Shown here piece by piece: positions 48,088 to 57,578 of a stretch of DNA of 63,264 bases (positions are counted from its first letter, which is position 1; the number at the start of each line of letters is the position of its first letter). The translations under genes were made by a program, and so were the position numbers. This DNA comes from Acidobacteriaceae bacterium (GTDB taxonomy: Bacteria > Acidobacteriota > Terriglobia > Terriglobales > Acidobacteriaceae), in the NCBI GenBank assembly GCA_030038435.1, contig JASHOY010000219.1, positions 1 to 63,264 of the forward strand, in the 5' to 3' direction. The notes beneath the pieces were generated by a model. It was not told the origin of the DNA, searched no databases, and was given only the letters and a program-made list of their open reading frames with translations.

Positions 48088-49791
48088 CTAGCCTCCCGAA
48101 GAGCCTCCCGGACTCTGCGGCACCGTCTTCTTCAGTCTGCCAAAGTCAACCTTAAATTGAGGGTCTTTGCGTGTGCCCCCGATCTCGATGGGTACCACCG
48201 TTCCCGCGGCGCCATGCTTGAAGAAATGGTCCAGGGGAGTCAGAAGCAGCCCTTTCCACCCTCCCACCATTTGTGAAATGGTCGCATCCATCTTCGCCAC
48301 CCCGGCAAAGTTGATTGCTCCATCCGCCACCCCGTAGGTTCCCTTTAAATCAATTTCCGCTCCCGGTACCGTGTACTTGAGATTCGGCAGCGTTACCACT
48401 CCATTCGCCATTTGAAAATCGCTTTCCATCGTCGAGCGCACGTCGGCCGCGGTGTTGTCTTTGGCCTCTTTGGGTTCGCCTTGTCCGCGCATGCTCAGGT
48501 CGTCAATGCGGTTCTGCAGGTTGGAACTGGTGAATTGCACCTCGTCGAGCAGGAAATGTCCATTCAACTGCAGTCTGTCCGGCACCGGCGCCTTGCCTGG
48601 CGGCACCGCGAGCGAAGTGCGCATGGTCAGCGCGCCGGTCAGCAGCGGTTTGCCTTGCGTTGCCAGACGCAGAAAGTCTTCAATGCGTCCCCGGTCCACA
48701 TTGACCAGCAGCGCGATATCGTGTCCGCCCGGATGCGCGGGCTGCCCATTTTGCGCACCCTGCGCGGCCACATGCACAATCTTGCCCTGCGCGGTCAGAT
48801 GCGACCCTCCCAGCGTTGCATTCACCGGTCTCAGCCACGTATCTCCATTGGTCCCATCCACCAGGGCGTGGAATTGGGTGCGTAAGTGCAGCGCGTCTCC
48901 GCCCGTACTCAGGCGGAAATCCGGCGTGTCTGTCTCGCCGTCCACAGTCATGTCTCGCAGCGTGCCCTGGTAAGTCCCCGTCGAACTCAGAATGCCGGCG
49001 ATACCTCGAAATGTTGCCAGGTCCGCGTGTTCAAAGCGATAGCTTCCATTGATCGGGCTTTGGCCCGGATCGTCCACGAACCACGGCCCGAAATTTCCGT
49101 GCGCATAGATGGTTCCCTTCGGCCGGGGGTTGGTCAACTGCGCATCGAAGGCCATCGGTCGCTGGTCTGCGTTGACTCCGGTCAGCTTCAGGTGGGCGAT
49201 AACAAATACCAGGGGCGCTTTGCCCGGCTTGTTTGTCTCCAATGTCAGTCGCGCATCTTTGCATACAATCGCGCCCACCGTGAAACGCAACAACGCCGAG
49301 CCGCTGTGCGCCGAACCGCCAGATCCCGACGGATGGCTGATGGGGAATTTCGGCGGCACATCCACGTCCAGCCCTTGCAGCTCTACCGCTGAAATATGGA
49401 TCGGCGCGCCCGGCTGATAGTGAAGCGGCGCATGAAAGCGAAACTCGTTGAGCCGGATCATTGGCGCCCCCGAGTTTGCGCCGGGCATGTTTGCCGGCGG
49501 CCAGATGCGCAGCCCTTTGCCCTCTGCCCACAGACCATTCACCAGCGAGACATGAAAGCTGTCCAGCTCCACGTGCGCATGAAATCGCTGTTCCAGCTCC
49601 GTCACCAGGCGCGCACGCAGATAGGGCTCCGCACGGTGCAGCGCCATGGATACCATTACCGCTGCCGCAATCAGCAGGGCCAGCACTGCGCCTGCAGTCC
49701 AAAGCAGCCACCGGTGCCTGCGCCAAAACCGTCCTTGCGCGTCAGCCAAGGACCGCCCTCCGCTGTTTTCCATTTTCGCAGTATTTTGCAT
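48088..49791 (-). CDS. AsmA-like inner-membrane-anchored periplasmic protein
   Basis: 567 residues. One membrane helix near 27-50 (WLLWTAGAVLALLIAAAVMVSMAL) after a basic cytoplasmic start, then about 500 residues of beta-rich periplasmic sequence. The N-terminal portion, with YLRARLVTELEQRFHAHVELDSFHVSLVNGLWAEGKGLRIWPP (about 56-100), is the chorein-N/AsmA opening. AsmA family members are elongated lipid-transfer or outer-membrane-assembly proteins. It is divergent from the zinc-ribbon gene at 49864. No signal cleavage site is apparent. Confidence 0.75.
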   Translation of the reverse strand: MQNTAKMENSGGRSLADAQGRFWRRHRWLLWTAGAVLALLIAAAVMVSMALHRAEPYLRARLVTELEQRFHAHVELDSFHVSLVNGLWAEGKGLRIWPPANMPGANSGAPMIRLNEFRFHAPLHYQPGAPIHISAVELQGLDVDVPPKFPISHPSGSGGSAHSGSALLRFTVGAIVCKDARLTLETNKPGKAPLVFVIAHLKLTGVNADQRPMAFDAQLTNPRPKGTIYAHGNFGPWFVDDPGQSPINGSYRFEHADLATFRGIAGILSSTGTYQGTLRDMTVDGETDTPDFRLSTGGDALHLRTQFHALVDGTNGDTWLRPVNATLGGSHLTAQGKIVHVAAQGAQNGQPAHPGGHDIALLVNVDRGRIEDFLRLATQGKPLLTGALTMRTSLAVPPGKAPVPDRLQLNGHFLLDEVQFTSSNLQNRIDDLSMRGQGEPKEAKDNTAADVRSTMESDFQMANGVVTLPNLKYTVPGAEIDLKGTYGVADGAINFAGVAKMDATISQMVGGWKGLLLTPLDHFFKHGAAGTVVPIEIGGTRKDPQFKVDFGRLKKTVPQSPGGSSGG

Positions 49792-49863
49792 TCATGAACC
49801 TGGCCTCTCTCAAACCCGCCGGTTTTCTCATCCCCGCCCCATGACGTATGCTTTTTGAACGTG

Positions 49864-50649
49864 ATGGATGCACTAATCGAAAAACTCGTAAAACTGCAGG
49901 AGCTCGAATTGCAGCGAGCTCGCTGCAATCAGGAGATGCGTGCATTGCCTGCCGAGATTGCCCTGGCTGAGAATGCCCTGACGGCGGCGCAGAACCATTC
50001 GGCTGAGATTTCCGGGGCGCTGGCGCGAGAAGAGGCGCTGCGCACGCGCCTGGAGCGTGAAATTGATGGCCATCGCCAGAAGGTGGCGCGATTCCGTTCC
50101 CAGGTCGATTCCGTTAAGACTCCTGCCCAGGCACAGGCCATTGAGCACGAAATCCACTTCGAGGCCGCGGAAGCCGACCGCCTCGAAAACGAGGAACTGG
50201 CCAGTCTTGAGCGCAGCGAGGCCTATGAGCCCCAGTTCGCCGGTGCGCGCGCGCAGGTGGAGTCCCTCGCCGCCGATGCCGACACGGTTCGCGCCCGCCT
50301 GGCCGAACGCCAGAAGGATCTGGCCGCGGAGCTGGCCACGCTCGACGACGCCCGCGAGGCGGCCCGCGAAACCATCGAATCAGATTGGCTCGCTCGCTTC
50401 GATCGCCTGGTTTCCTCGCGCGGAACGGCGATTGTCCGCGTTGATAACCAGCAATGCCCCGGCTGCCGCATGGGATTGCGCCCGCAAATCTGGAATGAGC
50501 TGCGCGAAGGCCGGCTGCTCTCCTGCGATAGTTGCAGCCGCCTCATCTACTGGGATCCGGCCATGTCGCCCGTTCCCAAAGCGCCGCAGCCCGAGCTTAT
50601 CCCCGGGCAGGGCCGTGCGCCGCGCAAGCCTCGACAGGCCGGCGCATAA
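49864..50649 (+). CDS. C4 zinc-ribbon coiled-coil protein (CT398-like)
   Basis: 261 residues. About 165 residues of coiled coil (heptads rich in Ala, Glu, Arg, from QELELQRARCNQEM to REAARETI) carry a C-terminal zinc ribbon, CPGCRMGLRPQIWNELREGRLLSCDSCSRLIYW (cysteine pairs near 199-202 and 221-224). A proline-rich tail with basic residues follows. This is the CT398-type architecture, of unsettled function, possibly linked to DNA or secretion. ATG 49864 is chosen; TTG 49855 is three codons upstream and neither has a clear Shine-Dalgarno. Convergent with the PilZ gene. Confidence 0.8.
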   Translation: MDALIEKLVKLQELELQRARCNQEMRALPAEIALAENALTAAQNHSAEISGALAREEALRTRLEREIDGHRQKVARFRSQVDSVKTPAQAQAIEHEIHFEAAEADRLENEELASLERSEAYEPQFAGARAQVESLAADADTVRARLAERQKDLAAELATLDDAREAARETIESDWLARFDRLVSSRGTAIVRVDNQQCPGCRMGLRPQIWNELREGRLLSCDSCSRLIYWDPAMSPVPKAPQPELIPGQGRAPRKPRQAGA

Positions 50650-50682
50650 TCCGGTTCGCCCCTCTTCGACTCGGAAAAGACC

Positions 50683-51732
50683 TCAGACAGCGTTGCCGCC
50701 AGGGCAGGTATCGGGAACCTCCAACTGTCCACTGCAACGGGCAAAGAGCTTCAACCCTTCGCCAGTCGGGGTGACGTTCACCTGGGTAATCGGCTCGAAT
50801 GTCGCCGACTTCGGCGTCATCTCCAACAGGCCAAGATCATGCAGGCGGTTCAGGGCCCACTCAATCGGAGTGTGGTCCCGGACTTGTGTGATCTTCTTGA
50901 TCTCACTAACGCTGCTATAAAGGCTGTGCGCAAACACCAATCCCGATTTCCATCCCGCTTCCATCGCTTTGGAGCAGCCCAAGCTTAAAATGCGCATGGA
51001 AACGACGTCGAGCCTCGACAGCGTGACCACCAGCTTCACGCTGGCCTCGTCCTTTGTCCCCTCGAGCGACGACGTGGCCAGCAGTCCCGCCCAGCACCGC
51101 TCCACGTCCTCCTCGTAGGTGTCGCCCTTTGACCCATACTCCAGGATGCGCTGAATCAGCGTCGCATCGACATTCGTCTTTGGCGGCCGGCCCTGCAATA
51201 ACACCATGTCTTCCGCTTTAAGAACAATCTCGATGGCCCGTTCCGAGCTTTCGCGGTTAAGCCGATCGGTGATGATCTTCAGGAAATGGCTCTCGAATGC
51301 CGGCGAGATTCGAAGCAGAAACGCCAGCGCCCGGGCGACCCTGAAAACCCGCACCCCGTCGCTCTTCGGCGACAGTTCCGCCGATTTGACCACCAGTTCC
51401 GACCACCCGGCGGCGTCGATGCTCTCGTGCAGGAATTCCAAGCCCAGGCCGTGCTCGTCCACGCGAGCGACCCGGGCCCGCATCCGCACCTGCGCGTCAA
51501 ACTGGCTGTCGAGAGGTGTCTTTTTTTTGAGGACTACCAGCACCTCGGTGCCCGGCGAAATGCGGTCTTCGACCATCAGGTAAATGCCGGAAGGGCTCAT
51601 GTCATTCACTTTGGCTGGTTTCTGCCCTTCCCCGTCGCCGTAAAACGCTTCCAAACCCCCGATGAGTACGCGCCCACCCTTGCGGCGTTCCCGCAGTCCC
51701 ATTTTTGCGGCAAGGTTCCAGATAACCGACAT
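50683..51732 (-). CDS. PilZ-domain protein with Abi-alpha/DUF4393-like C-terminus
   Basis: 349 residues. Residues 14-100 carry a full c-di-GMP-binding PilZ signature: RxxxR as RRKGGR near 16-21 and NDMSPSG (D-x-S-x-x-G) near 43-49, followed by VRMRARVARVDEHGLGLEFL. Residues about 180-345 are different: EEDVERCWAGLLATSS near 206-221, then VTLSRLDVVSMRILSL, HTPIEWALNRLHDLGLLEM and NVTPTGEGLKLFARC. This looks like the abortive-infection alpha/DUF4393 group, in which a conserved WAxLLA segment precedes a helical sensor and wHTH-like end. No membrane helix. A PilZ plus Abi-like combination is unusual. AGGGGAA lies upstream of ATG 51732. Confidence 0.65.
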   Translation of the reverse strand: MSVIWNLAAKMGLRERRKGGRVLIGGLEAFYGDGEGQKPAKVNDMSPSGIYLMVEDRISPGTEVLVVLKKKTPLDSQFDAQVRMRARVARVDEHGLGLEFLHESIDAAGWSELVVKSAELSPKSDGVRVFRVARALAFLLRISPAFESHFLKIITDRLNRESSERAIEIVLKAEDMVLLQGRPPKTNVDATLIQRILEYGSKGDTYEEDVERCWAGLLATSSLEGTKDEASVKLVVTLSRLDVVSMRILSLGCSKAMEAGWKSGLVFAHSLYSSVSEIKKITQVRDHTPIEWALNRLHDLGLLEMTPKSATFEPITQVNVTPTGEGLKLFARCSGQLEVPDTCPGGNAV

Positions 51733-52240
51733 TTGTTCCCCTGCGATGTCCCCGCAGATTCCAGCAAGGCCGCTTCTTCGCGACCCGCCACTTCCAAAAG
51801 CGGGTGCGGCACATCTTCCGGGAGTGCTGCCTTCAAGAATCTAAATTGCTTGCACCCATCATAACGGATTCATCCAGGTCATTCGCGACGATTCCGCCTG
51901 GATTCATCGCCATCGGAAGCCCCGCGCATGCGATGGACGCAACTTCCCATCTGCTCTGCAGTGCGGCGCTCCCTCTTTGGCCGCCGTGAACCCCCAGCAG
52001 CCGCGTCTGTTTCTGCATTTCTGAATTCGGCGTGGTTACATGGAGCGCCAATCTCGATGCCACCAGTTACGGCGCAGCATCCCGTTAATTGCAATAGAAT
52101 GTTCCCTGGCAAGCGGACATTGCGAAGGCAGGTCAATGCCGCTGTGGTTCGATCGCTGCCCGGTGCTCCCACTCAAGTCCCAACATCACTTTCTGCTCCC
52201 CGCGGATTGAACGATCTGCCGCACTGACGGAGAATTTCCG
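51733..52240. other. Intergenic region, no gene seen
   Basis: About 508 bases between the PilZ gene (minus) and the amidohydrolase gene (plus). Short frames on both strands have no family likeness. It should contain both promoters; none stands out. Confidence 0.45.
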
Positions 52241-53167
52241 ATGCCCACCCGCCGTCGCTTCCTTGCTCAATCGGCCGCCTTACTCGCCGCCTCACTCGCC
52301 GCCTCACGCTTCTCCAGGAGCGCTATCGCCACACCGCCAGATTACGTGGCGCCTCTCATGATCGACTCTCATGTGCATGTCTACAAGCGCGACCCGCGCT
52401 TCCCATACGCTCCCGGCCAGCGGCATCCCCAGCAGGATGCGAGCGCGGAGATGCTTATCAAGCTCATGCACGCCAATGGTGTTGCCCGCACGGTTCTCAT
52501 CCAGGTCATCTATTACCTCTGGGACAACAGCTATGTGCTCAGCGTCCTCAAGCGCTATCCCAGGCTGTTTCATGGCGTCTGCCGCGTCAATCCTGAAGAT
52601 CCCGCCGCTCCTGACCACCTTTCCCATCTCACCGAGGAAGGTTTTCGCGGAGTGCGTCTCAGTCCTGCGGCTGGCGCTGCCGGTGACTGGATTCGCGGCC
52701 CTCGGATGCCGCCGTTGTGGCGACGCTGCAGCCAACTCAAGGTGCCCATGACCATCCTCACCGTGCCATCCCGGCTGCCCGACCTCGTACCCCTCATCCA
52801 GGCTAATCCTGACCTGACCGTGGTCATCGATCAAATGGCCAGTTGTCCCGTCGGCCGCCCCGATCTTCTGCAACTGCTCCTCGATCTGGCCCGCTTTCCC
52901 CGGGTCTACGTCAAAATCTCCAACCTGTGGGTGGTCAGCAGACAACCGTACCCGTATCCCGATGCGCAGCAGATGGCCCGCCGCATCGTGGACAGCTTCG
53001 GCGCCGATCGCATCATGTGGTCGACGAACTGGCCCGTATCCTTAAAGCAGCTTCCTTACGACCGAATCGTCGACCTCTACCGCGACCATCTCGACTTCGT
53101 GACGCCTGCCGAGTACCACCAAATCCTCAGCGGCACGGTACAGCGCGTCTGGCCCTTCGGGCTTTGA
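52241..53167 (+). CDS. Tat-exported amidohydrolase-2 family hydrolase
   Basis: 308 residues. Twin-arginine signal TRRRFLAQSAALLAASLAASRF (about 3-24). The metal-binding HxH is in MIDSHVHVYKRDPRFPY (near 41-57); further marks are LMHANGVARTVLIQV, HGVCRVNPEDPAAPDHLSHLTEEGFRGVRLSP (near 110-142), VIDQMASCPVG and the closing FGADRIMWSTNWPV (near 260-275). This is the fold of 2-pyrone-4,6-dicarboxylate lactonase and related lactone hydrolases. Those usually work in the cytoplasm; the Tat signal suggests a periplasmic role, perhaps on plant-derived lactones. Substrate unknown. Confidence 0.82.
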   Translation: MPTRRRFLAQSAALLAASLAASRFSRSAIATPPDYVAPLMIDSHVHVYKRDPRFPYAPGQRHPQQDASAEMLIKLMHANGVARTVLIQVIYYLWDNSYVLSVLKRYPRLFHGVCRVNPEDPAAPDHLSHLTEEGFRGVRLSPAAGAAGDWIRGPRMPPLWRRCSQLKVPMTILTVPSRLPDLVPLIQANPDLTVVIDQMASCPVGRPDLLQLLLDLARFPRVYVKISNLWVVSRQPYPYPDAQQMARRIVDSFGADRIMWSTNWPVSLKQLPYDRIVDLYRDHLDFVTPAEYHQILSGTVQRVWPFGL

Positions 53168-53192
53168 GCAGTGAGCGCAGCATTTTGCGGCC

Positions 53193-54347
53193 TTAGTCCG
53201 CCTGCGAACGCTGCTCCAGGAGTAGCGGATGCAAGGCTGCGGCCCTGCGCCAATGCGCACGGTGGCGGCAGATGACAGCTAGCCTCACAGCAAGGGAAAT
53301 GGCCGCGCCAATCATTGTGCAGAGCGCGCGTCTCTCCGCGATTTCCGGGCCGGGAAGCTCGTTCAGCGAAAGCAGAAAGACGATGTACCCGGTGATGCAC
53401 ACCGAAAAGAGCGCATAGTTTACATTCAGCAAGCCGTAGGAAAGCCAAGCGAACAACGCCGTAAAAGCCGCCAGAACCGCCGGCGTGGCCGGCAGGTGCG
53501 CCAGCCCCAGGCTGACCAGAACAGCCCCGCAAACCGTTCCCATCGCCCGCGCCACCGCGCGGCTCACGGTGTCTGTCACTGCTGGTTTCAGCACCAGTAG
53601 CGCGGTCATAGGTATCCAGTATCCGCTGGGATAATGCAGTCTGCGATAGACCTCGGTTGCGATTCCCAGCGTAGCCGCGAGCCGCAGCGAATAGGGAATC
53701 GCGGAGTTCACAAACTTGCGCTGCTGCACAGACTGCGCGGTTTCCATCACCGCGTTGCGCAGCGCGCGCTGCTCTTTGCGCAGGTAATGCTCCAGTTGAA
53801 AAAGATGCGTCCGAAGGTCGCCGAAGACTCGCAACAGCAGTGCCGAGAGCGACAGTTGCAGGGCTCCCCCGGCCAGCAACAGCAGTCCTTGCAGCCCTGC
53901 GGCTTTGAGCGGCGCCGGAAACGCTGAAGCCACGAGAAAGGTAATCACACACTGCTGGCCCACCCAGCTATATCCGCCAGGCCGCGCTGTCAGCATCCCG
54001 TATCCGAATCCCCACAGCGCCGCGGTAAGCACCAGCAGCACATTCTCGTGCCCCAACAGCACGCCCACAAACCCTGAAAACGCCATGCCCAGGGTCACAA
54101 AGATCATGGGCAGCAGGCGAGAGCGGTCGATGCACTGCTTGTGCCCGAAACCGGTGTTCATTGCCCCGCCGGCCGTAATCAGACCCACCGCGGGATGCCC
54201 GATGGCCACTCCCACGGCCAGACAGATTGCTATCGGCAGCGTAAAGACCAGGTCTGCGCGCAGGCTCTGGTTCTGCCACTGGAAGACAGCGCTATCGGCA
54301 AAAAACTTCCTGAACCGGCTCCGCGGAGAAGTGCGAGCAGTCGGCAT
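53193..54347 (-). CDS. FUSC-family putative aromatic acid exporter
   Basis: 384 residues with about ten membrane segments in two groups (about 32-170 and 245-370), separated by a soluble helical linker (ALLLRVFGDLRTHLFQLEHYLRKEQRALRNAVMETAQSVQQRK). The second group carries PSGYWIPMTALLVLKPAVTDTVSRAVARAMGTVCGAVL (about 238-275), the FUSC/YccS hallmark. Relatives export aromatic carboxylates or give resistance to small hydrophobics. It converges on the amidohydrolase with a 25-nt gap. No adaptor (HlyD-like) gene is adjacent. Confidence 0.82.
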   Translation of the reverse strand: MPTARTSPRSRFRKFFADSAVFQWQNQSLRADLVFTLPIAICLAVGVAIGHPAVGLITAGGAMNTGFGHKQCIDRSRLLPMIFVTLGMAFSGFVGVLLGHENVLLVLTAALWGFGYGMLTARPGGYSWVGQQCVITFLVASAFPAPLKAAGLQGLLLLAGGALQLSLSALLLRVFGDLRTHLFQLEHYLRKEQRALRNAVMETAQSVQQRKFVNSAIPYSLRLAATLGIATEVYRRLHYPSGYWIPMTALLVLKPAVTDTVSRAVARAMGTVCGAVLVSLGLAHLPATPAVLAAFTALFAWLSYGLLNVNYALFSVCITGYIVFLLSLNELPGPEIAERRALCTMIGAAISLAVRLAVICRHRAHWRRAAALHPLLLEQRSQAD

Positions 54348-54520
54348 ACTCCCCTAGAATGCCATCAGTTCCAAGCCTTTGTGCAAGCACGAACAGGCCA
54401 ACGCGACCTTTCCCCCCTGATACGCTCATAAAATGGGGCTGCAAGTATCAGCCCACCCTGGATTCTGTACCGTCAACCTCTTTTGAAGTTCGATCCCTGC
54501 ACCATTTCCAGGAGCATTGC

Positions 54521-55057
54521 TTGCAACGAATTTGCGTCGATATGGACGAAGTCATGGCGGACACCCTGGCAGAGCACCTGCGCCGCTACAACGAAGCTTT
54601 CGACGAAGCCGTCACCCTCCAGGATCTTGCCGGGAAGGGTATCTGGGAGGTTGCACCCTTCGACCGCCGGCAGCAACTTCGCGCCTTTCTTGATGCCGAA
54701 GATTTTTTCGAAGACCTGCCCGTCATGCCCGGCGCCCAGGAGGTCCTCAAAAGCCTTTCCACGCGATTTGAAATTTTTGTTGCCACCCAGGCTATGGTCG
54801 TTCCCAGCTCACTCGGCCCCAAATTTCGCTGGCTCCAGCGTCACTTTTCTTTCATTCCACCCACGCACTACGTTTTTTGCGGCGACAAATCCATCCTCCG
54901 CGCCGACTTCCTCATCGACGACCTGCCCCACAACCTGCTTCTCTTTCAAGGCCAGGGCCTGCTCTTCACCGCGCCCCACAATCTCGGCGCCACCGGCTTT
55001 GCCCGCGTCGAAAACTGGCAGCAGGTCGGCGAGTTCTTTGCCACAACCACGAAATGA
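54521..55057 (+). CDS. 5' nucleotidase (NT5C-type, HAD fold)
   Basis: 178 residues. HAD-fold phosphatase of the 5'(3')-deoxyribonucleotidase group: catalytic aspartates in ICVDMDEVMADTLAEHLRRYNEAF (DxD, residues 7 and 9 from the TTG start), cap GKGIWEV, second motif VATQAMVVPSSLGPKFRWLQRHF (near 94-117), third motif CGDKSILRADFLIDDLPHNLLLF (near 128-150). Dephosphorylates (deoxy)nucleoside monophosphates. TTG 54521 with AGGAG 6 nt upstream gives the family N-terminus; the frame extends to 54359 without family resemblance. The thymidylate-binding FADPGF-type residues were not checked. Confidence 0.88.
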   Translation: MQRICVDMDEVMADTLAEHLRRYNEAFDEAVTLQDLAGKGIWEVAPFDRRQQLRAFLDAEDFFEDLPVMPGAQEVLKSLSTRFEIFVATQAMVVPSSLGPKFRWLQRHFSFIPPTHYVFCGDKSILRADFLIDDLPHNLLLFQGQGLLFTAPHNLGATGFARVENWQQVGEFFATTTK

Positions 55058-55399
55058 GAGTATCCATGGTTTTCCCACGGGCGGTTTTCCCACAGGCGCG
55101 CCGCAACAACTTCAACCGTCGCGCGTCTTTTCCCATGCGGAGATGCGTTGAAATTCAACTGAATCGGCGCGCCCGTCAATGCTTGACCTGAAGCGAACGC
55201 GGCGCCTTTCCACATTTCGGTATTCCGTCGTACCCGCCGGCCGCCGCATCTAAAGCTTTATACCTGGAGCGAGGTGCATTCATCCTAAGCCCCACCATAA
55301 TCCGCTCAAAACGCCCTTGCTTCAGCCCGCTGGCAGGCGCCGGAAATTCTACCTCGCCCTGCCCGCCGCGGGGAAACCTCATCAGCATGGAGATTTCTC
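55058..55399. other. Intergenic region with a short tandem repeat
   Basis: About 342 bases without a gene. At 55068-55097 there are two adjacent copies (14 of 15 identical) of GGTTTTCCCACGGGC. The rest carries no recognised element; the phosphoesterase promoter should be here. Confidence 0.5.
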
Positions 55400-56359
55400 T
55401 TGCCCGCAGATATTGAATTGGAATCCGGCGCGGATTTGGCCGCTGATTCGCCAAATTACCGCCAACTTACGGGTAGCGCCCTCAACCCGTCCCCGCCGCG
55501 CTCCTTGAGCCGCCGCCGCCTCTTGCAACTGAGCGGTCTGGGCGTTCTGGGGCTCGCGGTCTATGCGGGCGAAATCGCCCGCCACTGGCTTGAGGTCACG
55601 CGCCGTGAGGTGCTGATTCCCGGCCTGCCGCCGGCTTTTGATGGCGTCAAGATCGCCCAGCTCAGCGACATCCACCTCGACGAATACACCGAGCCATTCT
55701 TCCTTCGTGATGCCATCCGCTACATCAACCGGCTCAATCCAGACCTGGTCTTCTTGACCGGCGATTACGTCACTCACCTCTTCGGCTCACGCCAGTTTGC
55801 CATCGGCGCGGCATGGCAGTGCGCCAACATTCTGCAGAGCCTGCATTGCCGCCGCATTTACGCCGTCCTCGGCAATCACGACATCTCCGTCAGCGCAAAA
55901 CAGGTCTCGGCGGCTCTGCGCGACAACGGCATCATTCTCCTGCGCAACAGCTATGTACCCCTGGAGCGCGGCAACTCCCGCATCTGGCTTTCCGGCCTCG
56001 ACGATCCCGTGGTCGGCAACCCCATTCCCGACCTCGCCATCCCCGCCGCCATTCGCAATATTCCCGGCGAGCCGGTCATCCTGCTCTGCCACGCACCCGA
56101 TTTCGCCCGCACACTGATTGCCCTCCCCGCCGGCCAGGCAGTCAGTCTCATGCTCAGCGGTCACACCCATGGCGGCCAGATCCGGATTCCTTTCCTCGGT
56201 GCGATCGTCCTGCCGCCGGGCGGCAAACTCTTCCCGCAAGGCGCCTATCGCCTTGACCACATGCAGCTTTACGTCAACCGGGGCCTGGGCACTGTCGATA
56301 TACCGTTTCGCTTCGATTGCCCCCCAGAAATCACCCTGCACACCTTGCGCTCCGCGTGA
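55400..56359 (+). CDS. Membrane-anchored metallophosphoesterase
   Basis: 319 residues. A basic N-terminus and hydrophobic helix near 41-57 (RRRLLQLSGLGVLGLAVYAG) suggest a signal anchor or Tat-like signal. The calcineurin-like motifs are complete: QLSDIHLDEY (near 89), FLTGDYV (near 118), LGNHD (near 155), CHAPDFA (near 233) and SGHTHGGQ (near 253-260). This resembles the YaeI/YkuE group, which includes UDP-2,3-diacylglucosamine hydrolase-like lipid phosphoesterases. TTG 55400 follows GGAG at 8 nt. Convergent with nothing; the next locus is the dead restriction-modification system. Confidence 0.85.
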   Translation: MPADIELESGADLAADSPNYRQLTGSALNPSPPRSLSRRRLLQLSGLGVLGLAVYAGEIARHWLEVTRREVLIPGLPPAFDGVKIAQLSDIHLDEYTEPFFLRDAIRYINRLNPDLVFLTGDYVTHLFGSRQFAIGAAWQCANILQSLHCRRIYAVLGNHDISVSAKQVSAALRDNGIILLRNSYVPLERGNSRIWLSGLDDPVVGNPIPDLAIPAAIRNIPGEPVILLCHAPDFARTLIALPAGQAVSLMLSGHTHGGQIRIPFLGAIVLPPGGKLFPQGAYRLDHMQLYVNRGLGTVDIPFRFDCPPEITLHTLRSA

Positions 56360-56547
56360 ACGGGTTGTAATGGGGCATTGCTGCGGATCGTTTCACGGCC
56401 CGCGAATCTCAGAGTGACGTTTCCCAATTTCGGTCAGCCGATTCCCCCTTTCTCATCCGCGACAAAGCTGACCGGGATGAAGCTTGACTTACGCTCATCA
56501 TGTGCGTTCCCATACGATCAGAGCAAAAAACCGAACATCCAGCAACC

Positions 56548-57578
56548 ATGGCCTTAGCCCTTAGAAAAATCGCGGATTACGATGATCCGGGCCTGCAAAG
56601 CTTCGCGACGGTCGACCTTTCGACCTTTATTCCGCCCGAAGTGCTGCCTGTCGACAACCCACAGACAGACAACCCCGAATCGCCAAAAACAAGAAGCTTA
56701 CCAACCTTATCGACGAAGCAGTACGAAAAATCCCGTCAACTCACAACTTGTTTCTTGGCGACTCCCGCAAAATGTCCGGCCTCTCGCCCAACTCCGTTCA
56801 CCTTGTGCTCACATCACCTCCGTAATGGACACTGAAGGAGTATCGCGACTTCAAAGGACAAATGGGGCACATCGAAAACTACGATGAGTTCCTCACTGAA
56901 TTGGACAAGGTCTGGCAACATTGCTTCCGCGCATTAGTTCCAGGAGGCCGACTCATCTGCGTCGTCGGCGACGTCTGTCTTTCGAGACGTAAAAATAACG
57001 GCAGACATACAGTCGTGCCGCTTCACGCGTCCATACAGGAGCGATGCCGAAAAATTGGATTCGACAATCTCGCCCCCATTATTTGGCACAAAATCGCAAA
57101 CGCCGTATACGAGGTTGAAAACGGATCCACTTTTCTCGGCAAGCCGTATGAACCGAATTCGGTGATCAAGAATGATATCGAATTTATTCTCATGCAGCGC
57201 AAGCCCGGAGGCTACCGCCCCCCCAATATTTCTGCGCGCATTCTGAGCGTGATTTCTGACGGAGATCACAAGGAGTGGTTTCAACAAATCTGGTCCGGGC
57301 TTACCGGCGCCTCGACTCGTAACCATCCTGCCCCATATCCGGTGGAGCTGGCAGAGAGATTGATCCGGATGTTTAGCTTTGCAGGCGATACCGTTCTCGA
57401 TCCATTTCTCGGAACGGGCTCGACCTCCGTAGCTGCCGCTGCATTTGCGCGAAACAGTATTGGTTATGAAGTTGATCCGCATTATTTCGAGCAGGCGCAT
57501 AAGCGAATCATGAACCAGACCTCTCTGCTGTTCAGCCAGGCGACCATCAATGTCCAGAAATTGAGAATTACAGAATGA
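56548..57578 (+). pseudogene. DNA methyltransferase of a XhoI/PaeR7I-like system, inactivated
   Basis: The frame 56862-57578 gives 238 residues of a beta-class DNA methyltransferase: VWQHCFRALVPGGRLICVVGDV, IIWHKI, EFILMQRKPGGYR, and the SAM-binding motif FSFAGDTVLDPFLGTGSTSVAAAAF at its end. The same frame extends upstream to read HNLFLGDSRKM and HLVLTSPP, then a stop (TAA 56823) exactly where the catalytic motif SPPYW needs tyrosine, then WTLKEY. Further upstream, the frame starting at ATG 56548 must jump one base near 56685-56690 (a short A-run) to join. So there are two lesions: a nonsense codon in the active site and a probable one-base deletion. The 238-residue remainder lacks the catalytic loop. 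Confidence 0.8.

Noticed and set aside
51680-51715. CCACCCTTGCGGCGTTCCCGCAGTCCC resembling the REP hairpin
   Set aside because: Lies in the coding start of the PilZ protein and does not form the same stem; the GERRKGG codons explain it.
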